Assembly: GCA_005804885.1 (NCBI GenBank) | Contig: SYOX01000130.1 | Span: forward strand, 1 to 64,000 | DNA: 64,000 nucleotides | Reading direction: 5' to 3' | DNA from: Pseudomonadota bacterium | GTDB lineage: Bacteria; Myxococcota_A; Bradymonadia; Bradymonadales; GCA-2716585 | In this document: piece after piece, positions 56,958-64,000 of the stretch | Position numbering within the stretch: the first letter of the stretch is position 1 | Layout of the letters: the number at the start of each line of letters is the position of its first letter | Made by a program: the position numbers and the translations under genes | The notes under the pieces: model-generated | What the model was told of the DNA's origin: nothing | The model's database searches: none | What the model saw: only the letters and a program-made list of their open reading frames with translations

Positions 56958-58954
56958 TCGGCGGGGGTGGCGATCAGGTCGGCGTCGATGGAGATGTAAT
57001 CGCCGCTGGGGCCGTCGGCGTGGGCGGCGACCTCGTCGAGGCCGATGCCGAGGATGCTGACCGAGCCGAGGTCGAAGAGGCCGCTGAGGCCGTCGCGGCC
57101 GAGGATGGCGGGGAGGCTTTCGAAGAGGCTCTGGACGACCGTCTCGACCTTCTCGTCGTCGAGGTCAAAGAGGGGCTCGTCCTCCACATCGGCGCTGACG
57201 TCGATGTCGAAGTCGAGCGAGAGCTCGCCGTTCTCGTCGAGGCGGACGCCGACGTCGAGGGTCAGGACGATGGCGACGGTGGCCCAGCGGGAGGGCTGGC
57301 CGCCCTCCGGGGCGAAGGCCAGGTCGAGCAGCAGGTCGGCGAACTGGACCCTCATCTGGCGGTCGGCCTCGGCCAGCGGGGTGACGACGGGGGGCAGCAG
57401 GGGGCGCAGGTTGACGTCAACGGGCGTGTCGCTCGGAGCGTGCTCCTTGAGCTCATTGCCGACCAGCAGCGACAGCGCGCCGACGTTGAGGTCGATGGGC
57501 AGCACCCCGTCCTCGCCGAGCAGCTCGCGGACCTCCAGGTTGAGGATCCCGCCCCTCCAGGCCTGGGCGAACATCTTGTTGAGCATGTCGTCGGCGACGG
57601 ACAGGCGCACCATCCGAGAGGGGCGCCCGGCCGGCGGCGCGCTGGGGGTGCGCAGGACGCCAGGGGAGGGCAGGGCGCCGGGCGCCGCGGGGACGTCGAT
57701 GTCGACGTCGCCCTTGAGGTCGATGCCGTTGGTCGAGATCGTGATCGTGTTGAGCTGGATGTCGAAGGGCAGGGTGATGCCGAGCAGGGTGATCTCCTGG
57801 TCGAAGAGGGAAGGGTCAAAGAGATCGCCGACGACGAACTGCTCCAGCAGGGCGGTCATGCCGTTCTCGGCCACGCTGCGCAGGATCACCTCCAGCGCGT
57901 CGACGACGCCTTGATCCAGCTCCTCGCCGAAGTCCACGTCAAAGGCCCGCAGGTTGACCTCGACGCCCTGCGTGCGAGCCTGGATGCTGCCGCTCTCGGT
58001 CAGGGTGACGTAGACGTCGGCCTGGACCTCGGCGGGGTTGGCGCTGATGGTGCCCTGGGCGCCGTTGCCGATCTGGACGCGCAGCGCCAGGCCGAAGAGG
58101 TCGGCGCGGACCTGGAGGCGGCCGTCGAGGGGGATGAGGTCGATGGCGGCGCGCTCAACCTCGACGCCGAGGATGCGGAAGCTGTCGCTGGGGGGCAGGT
58201 TGGCGGTCAGGAGCTCGTTGAGGGTGTCGCCCTGGAGCAGGTCGATCATGGCCTCCTCGATGACGGCGAAGGCGCTCGTGTCGACGCGGGCCTCGATGGC
58301 GTCGCTGGAGGGGCGATCAAAGGGGGTGAACTCGCCGTAGATCGCCCCTCGGGTGGTCTGGCTCTTGCGCTCGGCGCGGTCGGTGGCGACGAGCTCCATG
58401 ACGTTGAGGCCGATCTGGGGCGCCGTGACGACTTCGAAGGAGCCGTCGCCGCGCAGGTCGACGGGCTGCCCGTTGAGGGTCAGCGCCTTGACGCCGAGGC
58501 CAGCGTCGCTGACCTGCCCCCGGATCAGGAGGCGGTCGTCCTGACCCAGGACGATGAACTGGCCGCGGTCGGGGGTGTCGATCTGGATCTTGGGGGGGGT
58601 CAGATCGACCTGGACGTCGACGCTGCGCGTCTCGGCGTTGTCGGCCTCGACGACGATGGTCTGGTCACCCTCGGGCAGCGCGATCCCCAGGGAGAAGGCG
58701 CCGCCCTGGACGGGCGCGGTCTGGCCGTTGATCCGCACCTGGGAGAGGTTCGAGGCGCGGCCCTCGACCGTGGCGGTCCTCGTCAGGACGATCTCGCCCT
58801 GGAGCGGGGCCGTGATCTCGATCGAGCCGGGGCCGCCGTCGTTGTTGGGGGTGTTGACGCCGTCCGTCCCGTTTCCGGTCTTGTCGGAGCAGCCGGACAG
58901 GGCGAGGATGGCGGCGAGGCCGATCGGGAGCAGGGGGGCGGCGGGTATGTGCAT
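56951..58954 (-). CDS. Large lipoprotein with Ig-like N-terminal repeats
   Basis: GLAAILALSGCSDK lipobox; ITAPLQGEIVLTRTATVEGRASNLSQVRINGQTAPVQGGAFSL-type repeats. Confidence 0.7.
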   Translation of the reverse strand: MHIPAAPLLPIGLAAILALSGCSDKTGNGTDGVNTPNNDGGPGSIEITAPLQGEIVLTRTATVEGRASNLSQVRINGQTAPVQGGAFSLGIALPEGDQTIVVEADNAETRSVDVQVDLTPPKIQIDTPDRGQFIVLGQDDRLLIRGQVSDAGLGVKALTLNGQPVDLRGDGSFEVVTAPQIGLNVMELVATDRAERKSQTTRGAIYGEFTPFDRPSSDAIEARVDTSAFAVIEEAMIDLLQGDTLNELLTANLPPSDSFRILGVEVERAAIDLIPLDGRLQVRADLFGLALRVQIGNGAQGTISANPAEVQADVYVTLTESGSIQARTQGVEVNLRAFDVDFGEELDQGVVDALEVILRSVAENGMTALLEQFVVGDLFDPSLFDQEITLLGITLPFDIQLNTITISTNGIDLKGDVDIDVPAAPGALPSPGVLRTPSAPPAGRPSRMVRLSVADDMLNKMFAQAWRGGILNLEVRELLGEDGVLPIDLNVGALSLLVGNELKEHAPSDTPVDVNLRPLLPPVVTPLAEADRQMRVQFADLLLDLAFAPEGGQPSRWATVAIVLTLDVGVRLDENGELSLDFDIDVSADVEDEPLFDLDDEKVETVVQSLFESLPAILGRDGLSGLFDLGSVSILGIGLDEVAAHADGPSGDYISIDADLIATPADP

Positions 58955-59045
58955 GATCTCTCCGGGGGTTTTGACCGTGGCGCGCAGGCGCGGCGGTCTC
59001 GCGTGGGATCAATCCTGCCCTAAAGCCGGCCGCGCCGCCAGCGCG

Positions 59046-60236
59046 CTAGAAGCTCAAGCAGAGCGCGGCGCCTTGGGCGTCGTCGATGAAGGCGCGCGCG
59101 GCGACCAGCTCCACCTGCTCGCCGGCGACGAGATCTTCGGCGCGCCAGCCGAGCGCGCTGAGGCTGCGCCGACAGATCTTGAAGGCGACGCCGGACTGCT
59201 GGCACCGAGCGATGGCGCCCTGGAGGGCCTCGGCTGAGGGCTCCCCGGAGGGCGTGGGGGGCTTGCGCTGGAGGCGCTTCAGGAGGCTTGAGCGGGTCGT
59301 CTGGCGCTCGGAGATCAGGAGGCCGATGGCGCGGCCGGTGAAGAAGACCGTGGTGGTCATCCCCCTGTGGGTGGCCTCGACGGCCATGTCCAGGGCCGAC
59401 AGGGCCGTGGCCGGGTCATCGCGCGAGAGCATGATCGCGGCGCGCAGGCGCTCGCTCGGGGTGGGGCGAGGGGGCGGCGCCGAGCTCCGAGGCTCGCGCG
59501 GGTGGGGCTCGGGGCTCGGGGTCTGGGCTGACAGGTCGAACATCGAGGGTTCGTCGGATGGGGAGGGCAGGTCGATGGATTGGGTGTTCCTGGGAGAAGG
59601 CAGGGGGGTCCGGTGGCGCTCGGGGGCGCTCGCGGTGATGGCCCGAGCGTTGCGGTGGGTCTGATCGGAGCGTTCGAAGATGGGGTTGTGGTCGGCGCTG
59701 GTCGACGCCCCAAGCTCCAGGTGGGCCGTCGTGGCGCCGTCGTGGGTGGCGTTGAGGTGGTGCAGGCGCGCGTCGTGGTCCTGGCACCAGCGCGTCAGGA
59801 GCGCTTCGAAGGACGGCCCCTGACCGATCAAGGCCACCTCGGCGTGCTTATCGCCGATCTCCTCGGCGATCCCGTCGAGGACGTCGAGGAGGGAGGCGTC
59901 GTCGAGGCTGCGGCAGTCGGCCACGCGCGAGATCAGCGCCGACTCGACGTCGCTCAGGCCCAGCCCGTCTGCGCTCTCGTGGCTTGCCCCCTTCGAGGCC
60001 AGGGACTCGACGGTGATGAGGGCCTCGAAGACCCCCTCGCGGCTCTCCAGGGAGACGAGCGTGGCCCCTGAGGCGCGACACCAGGCGCGCATGGTGTTGG
60101 GGAACAGGGGATCGTCGGCCAGGACGCGGTAGAGGGCGTCGCGATCAGGGCTCTCCCGCACGAGGCGAGCGAGCTTCATGGTGGGATAGGGGCTTATGCG
60201 GCCGGTGTAGTTGAGGATGACCTCGCGCTTCTTCAT
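59046..60236 (-). CDS. TusA-like (Cys to Ser) N-terminal domain(s) + DsrE-like C-terminal domain
   Basis: RISPYPTMKLARLV...VLADDPLFPNTMRAWCRASGATLVSLESREGVFEALIT (TusA-like); AAIMLSRDDPATALSALDMAVEATHRGMTTTVFFTGRAIGLL...GVAFKICRRSLSALGWRAEDL (DsrE-like). Confidence 0.65.
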   Translation of the reverse strand: MKKREVILNYTGRISPYPTMKLARLVRESPDRDALYRVLADDPLFPNTMRAWCRASGATLVSLESREGVFEALITVESLASKGASHESADGLGLSDVESALISRVADCRSLDDASLLDVLDGIAEEIGDKHAEVALIGQGPSFEALLTRWCQDHDARLHHLNATHDGATTAHLELGASTSADHNPIFERSDQTHRNARAITASAPERHRTPLPSPRNTQSIDLPSPSDEPSMFDLSAQTPSPEPHPREPRSSAPPPRPTPSERLRAAIMLSRDDPATALSALDMAVEATHRGMTTTVFFTGRAIGLLISERQTTRSSLLKRLQRKPPTPSGEPSAEALQGAIARCQQSGVAFKICRRSLSALGWRAEDLVAGEQVELVAARAFIDDAQGAALCLSF

Positions 60237-61696
60237 GGTCGCGCCGCGTCGGGGATGAGGATGGGCGAAGACAGCGCGTCGCTGGCGCTGCTGGCGAAGC
60301 TGTCCAGGAGGGCCTTGCGGCCGGGTCGCTGCCGCTGTCGGTCGATCAACGCCCGCAGCGCACCCTTGAAGGCGTCGGGGCTGATGGGGGCGATCAGGAT
60401 GTGGTCGACGCCGCAGAACTCGAGGGTGTTGTGGAGCAGCTCGGCGTCGAGGTGGGTGGAGAGCAGGGCGCGGGCGGTCAGCCCGAGGACGTCGAGCGCG
60501 CGCAGCAGCGGGTCCTCGATGATGGCGTGCAGGTCGCTGAAGACGACCACGGCCGGCGGGTTCACGCGGCCCTTCTTGAGCAGCGAGAGCATGGCGCTGC
60601 GGGCCTGGGTGGGCAGGATGCGGACCTCGACGGCGCTCAAGTCCAGCGCGGCCTGGATGAGCTCCTGGTGGATGCCCGGCGCGTCGGTCAGCACCCAGAT
60701 CTCCATCGGGTGATCCGGGGAGGCCAGGGCGATGGCCGAGCGCTCCCCGATGAAGTCGGGAGCGACGGCGTCGCGCGCGTCAGGGAAGCGCTCCAGCGTG
60801 GCCGAGGCGGCCTGCGAGAAGTTCAAGCCGGAGAGCGCGCGGTAGAAGGCGTCCGTGTCCTGGAAGCGATCCTCGGGGCGCTTCTCAAGGCCCTTGTGGA
60901 CCAGGGAGGAGAGGCCGCGCGGGACGTTGGCGCGCAGGTGCAGCAGCGGCGGCGGGGTCTTGAGGTGGTCGTTGAGCAAGGCGTCGCTGTCGACGCCCTC
61001 GAAGGGCGGCGCCCCGGCGAGCAGCTCGTAGAGGACGACCGAGAGGCTGTAGAGATCCGAGGCGACGGTGGCCGGCTTGCCCTGGATGATCTCGGGCGCC
61101 ATGTAGCGCGCCGTCCCAAAGATCATCTCGGCCTTCGGCCCCGCAGGCTCCCTGGCGGCGATCGCGCTCGACAAACCGTAGTCGATGAGCTTGATGTGGT
61201 TCGGGTTGTAAGGGACCTTGGCCAGGACGAGGTTCTCAGGCTTGAGGTCGCCGTGGAGCAGGCCGTGGCCGTGGGCCTCGGAGAGGCCCGCGAGCGCCTG
61301 GAGCGCGATCTGGACGGCGCGCTCGACGCCGATCTCCCGCTCGGTCAGGAGCAGATCCCGGACATCCTGCCCGCCGATGTACTCCGTGACGACGAAGAGC
61401 ACCCGCTCCCCGTCGGCGTCCTGCTCCACGCCCGCGTCCAGCAAGGTCACGTTGTTGGGGTGCTGGAGCAGAGAGAGCGCCCGGACCTCCTGCTGAAAGC
61501 TCTGCACGTGCAAGTCGTTGCGCGCGCTCAAGAACTTGATGACCGCCGACCTGTTCAGCGCCCGTTGCCTCGCCAGCACCACGCGCGTCATCGGCCGCGT
61601 CTTGAGGTCGCGGAGCGCGCTATACTCCCGGCCGTTGAGGCAGAAGTTCGAGCTCCCGGTGAAGAAACCAGGACCCTCTTGCTTCGCATCTCCCAT
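60233..61696 (-). CDS. Ser/Thr protein kinase with C-terminal receiver-like region
   Basis: HGHGLLHGDLKPENLVLAK, IKLIDYGLSSAI, GTARYMAPEIIQGKPATVASDLYSLSVVLYELLAG; C-terminal alpha/beta segment EIWVLTDAPGIHQELIQAA...; ATGA overlap with downstream gene. Confidence 0.85.
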   Translation of the reverse strand: MGDAKQEGPGFFTGSSNFCLNGREYSALRDLKTRPMTRVVLARQRALNRSAVIKFLSARNDLHVQSFQQEVRALSLLQHPNNVTLLDAGVEQDADGERVLFVVTEYIGGQDVRDLLLTEREIGVERAVQIALQALAGLSEAHGHGLLHGDLKPENLVLAKVPYNPNHIKLIDYGLSSAIAAREPAGPKAEMIFGTARYMAPEIIQGKPATVASDLYSLSVVLYELLAGAPPFEGVDSDALLNDHLKTPPPLLHLRANVPRGLSSLVHKGLEKRPEDRFQDTDAFYRALSGLNFSQAASATLERFPDARDAVAPDFIGERSAIALASPDHPMEIWVLTDAPGIHQELIQAALDLSAVEVRILPTQARSAMLSLLKKGRVNPPAVVVFSDLHAIIEDPLLRALDVLGLTARALLSTHLDAELLHNTLEFCGVDHILIAPISPDAFKGALRALIDRQRQRPGRKALLDSFASSASDALSSPILIPDAARP

Positions 61697-61916
61697 GAAT
61701 CCGGTGCCTCAGAGCGTGATAGCTCGGAAATGGTGCATAATTGATCAGTGTTGAAGCGCCTGCGATAACACCGTGGTTAAAATAGTTCACAATCGTGCGC
61801 CGAGCAAGGTGGAATAAACCACTGCGCCATCGCCGAGCGCCTCGCGGCCGCTGCGCTCGCGCCGCCGCCGGCAGATCGGTTAAGGTGGCGCGGGTCTTCA
61901 AGGCAAGGGGGGATGG

Positions 61917-63815
61917 ATGTCCGTCGTGTTGATCGCGCCTCCGATGGTCAGAGCTTGCGAGCCGCTGCTGGGGATAGCCACCCTCAAGGCCTTCCTCGAG
62001 GTCAACGGGGTGCGCTGCGACTGCATCGACGCCAACGCCCACGCCCAGGAGTGGCTTCTGGACGCCGACCGGCTCGACGGGCAGGTCGAGCGGCTCACGC
62101 GCACCCGCGGGGCCTCGGCGATGGCCCTGTCGCGCGCGCGCTCCTGGCCGACGCTGCGCCGTCAGGTCGGCGTCCTCAAGGCGCAGCTCCGCACCCCCGA
62201 GGGCTACGCCACCGCCAACCGCTACCGGACCACCGCGACCTGCCTCAACCGGGTCATGAACATCGCCGGCCTGTGCCACGGCGTCGAGGCGGGCTCGCCG
62301 ATCCGCGCCAGCCTGAGCAATTACGAGGACCTGCGCTTCTCCGACATGGACTCGGCGCAGCTCGCCGAGGGCGCCGCCCAGCCCGAACTCAACCTCTTCT
62401 ACGACTACTTCCGCGAGCTCCTGCTGCCGGAGCTCGTCGCCCGCCGGCCAGCCATCATCGGCCTCTCCTTCATCTTCCGCAGCCAGCTCCTGTGCGGCCT
62501 GGTGCTGGCGCGCATGATCCGCGAGGCCCTGCCCGAGGCGCTGGTCGTCATCGGCGGCGAGCTGATCTCGGCCTGGGTCGACGTGCTGGAGCAGACCCAC
62601 CTGCCCACCCTCGCCGACGCCATCCTCCCCTACGAAGGCGAGCTCGGGCTGCTGGCCCTGGCCAGAGCGATCGCCCAGGAAGACCACGCAGAGGCGCGCC
62701 CCGCAGATCGCGACGCGCGGCTGGCGTCGGTCCCCAACCTGATCTGGACCGACGCCGGCGGGCGGCTCCGGCGAAACCCCACCCGCAAGGTCCAGGCGCT
62801 CTCGGAGCTGCCGCCGCCCGATTACAGCTGGGCGCCCTGGGATCTCTACCTCGCCCCGGTTCGCACCGCCGCGATGGTGACCGCCCGCGGCTGCTACTGG
62901 AACCGCTGCACCTTCTGCCCCGAGGTCATCAACCCCGAGACCTTGCTGCGCGTGGCGGACGTCGATCGCCTGACCGCGGACATGGACGACCTCCACGATC
63001 GATGGGGCGTCGCGCACTTCCACTTCATCGACTCGGCGCTGCCGCCACGAACCCTCAAGGGGATCGCGCGCCACATCATCGACCGACAGCGGCCCTACAC
63101 CTGGTACGGCTTCTCTCGCCTGGAGCGGACGCTGGCCATCCCCGGCACGGCCGAGCTCCTGGGTCGCGGAGGCTGCCGGATGCTCAAGCTGGGCCTGGAG
63201 ACCGGCAGCCAGCGCCTGCTCGACGGGATGGACAAGCGACAGGAGCTGGACGTCGTCTCCAGGATCCTCCGCGCCCTGCGCGACGCGCGCGTGATGGTGC
63301 ACGCCTTCTTGATGTTCGGCACGCCCCGCGAGGAGTTCGAAGACGCCGAGATGACCCGCCAGTTCATCGCCGCCCACCACGACTGCGTCCAGTTCGTCAA
63401 CTGCTCCATCATGAACCTCGCCCATGGCTCGCCCATGGCCCTCGATCCCCCGAGCCACGGGATCTTGAGCGTCCAGCCCTTCGCCATCGAGGGGCGCGCG
63501 CTGGATCTGGCCCTCTACAGCAACTTCGAAGGCGTGGGCTGGGGGCGGGTCGAGGCGCGGCGCTACCTGCACAAGGTCTTCCTCAAGGACCCGGCGGTGC
63601 GGCCGATCCACTTAAGGACCCCCGCGCTCTTTGACTCCAACCACTCGGCCTTCTTCCACCCCCTCGTCTTTGGCTCCCCCGAGGAGGGACTGCAAGATAA
63701 AACGTGTAAGATAAGCCAGGGTATATCATCAGAGCACGGAGCCCCAGTTGGCGGGGATCCGTCCCTCAAATCGGATGTGGAGCGCGGCCAGGATCTGCTT
63801 CCAGTAGGGCCTTGA
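61917..63815 (+). CDS. B12-binding-domain radical SAM protein, 3' end apparently disrupted by IS
   Basis: VVLIAPPMVRACEPLLGIATLKAFLEVNGV; VTARGCYWNRCTFCPEV (CX4CX2C); FRSQLLCGLVLARMIREALPEALVVIGGEL. Confidence 0.85.
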   Translation: MSVVLIAPPMVRACEPLLGIATLKAFLEVNGVRCDCIDANAHAQEWLLDADRLDGQVERLTRTRGASAMALSRARSWPTLRRQVGVLKAQLRTPEGYATANRYRTTATCLNRVMNIAGLCHGVEAGSPIRASLSNYEDLRFSDMDSAQLAEGAAQPELNLFYDYFRELLLPELVARRPAIIGLSFIFRSQLLCGLVLARMIREALPEALVVIGGELISAWVDVLEQTHLPTLADAILPYEGELGLLALARAIAQEDHAEARPADRDARLASVPNLIWTDAGGRLRRNPTRKVQALSELPPPDYSWAPWDLYLAPVRTAAMVTARGCYWNRCTFCPEVINPETLLRVADVDRLTADMDDLHDRWGVAHFHFIDSALPPRTLKGIARHIIDRQRPYTWYGFSRLERTLAIPGTAELLGRGGCRMLKLGLETGSQRLLDGMDKRQELDVVSRILRALRDARVMVHAFLMFGTPREEFEDAEMTRQFIAAHHDCVQFVNCSIMNLAHGSPMALDPPSHGILSVQPFAIEGRALDLALYSNFEGVGWGRVEARRYLHKVFLKDPAVRPIHLRTPALFDSNHSAFFHPLVFGSPEEGLQDKTCKISQGISSEHGAPVGGDPSLKSDVERGQDLLPVGP

Positions 63816-64000
63816 GCGTCTGCCGAAGGCCTTGTCGTTGATCTTGCGCGCCAAGAGCGTCATCAGCCTCAGGCCGCTGTCTCGGTTCGGGAAAGACCTC
63901 TTGGTTTTCAACACCTTGCGCTGCTGGTTGTGCACGTTCTCGATCGCGTTGGTCGTGTAGATCAACTTTCGCAGCATCGGCCCCATCGACCAGAGCCCTT
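63686..64000 (-). mobile_element. IS256-family insertion sequence, one end (continues beyond window)
   Basis: Transposase 3' end plus AT-rich terminal sequence gggactgcaagataaaacgtgtaagata at the junction. Confidence 0.75.
63729..64000 (-). CDS. IS256 (mutator) family transposase, C-terminal part
   Basis: LWSMGPMLRKLIYTTNAIENVHNQQRKVLKTKRSFPNRDSGLRLMTLLARKINDK; open through window end. Confidence 0.92.
   Translation of the reverse strand, partial: GLWSMGPMLRKLIYTTNAIENVHNQQRKVLKTKRSFPNRDSGLRLMTLLARKINDKAFGRRSRPYWKQILAALHIRFEGRIPANWGSVL

Noticed and set aside
56735-59023. 762-aa plus-strand ORF
   Set aside because: Antisense to the large lipoprotein gene; repetitive Asp/Gly/Val composition typical of shadow frames.

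Overview
High-GC bacterial chromosomal window. The family content (TIGR02147, DUF1800/DUF1501 pair, DUF4388 receiver protein, many lipoproteins) suggests a Myxococcota/deltaproteobacterium-like host; this is inference. I support about 38 coding genes on both strands; most other long ORFs in the track are antisense GC-rich shadows. Main landmarks: (i) a three-gene block encoding a ~2040-aa AAA+ ATPase (DNA-repair-ATPase/DUF3686-like), a YqiK-type flotillin and a YqiJ-like membrane protein; (ii) an array of nine tRNA/tRNA-like genes (54.6-55.8 kb) with strong spacer hairpins and an exact 87-bp duplication carrying an atypical Phe(GAA) tRNA; (iii) just upstream, a near-consensus promoter, a 56-codon Cys-containing small ORF and a perfect intrinsic terminator, followed by a second terminator overlapping a possible 13-aa leader peptide; (iv) a promoter-to-terminator structured ncRNA candidate at about 10.03-10.27 kb; (v) two copies of a ~220-bp intergenic inverted-repeat element; (vi) short duplications that span stop codons of several genes; (vii) a Ser/Thr kinase translationally coupled to a degenerate TusA-DsrE protein; (viii) a B12/radical-SAM gene apparently truncated by an IS256-family element at the right edge. 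No CRISPR array, rRNA or recognisable phage was seen. All calls come from reading sequence and ORF translations; no searches or folding were run.
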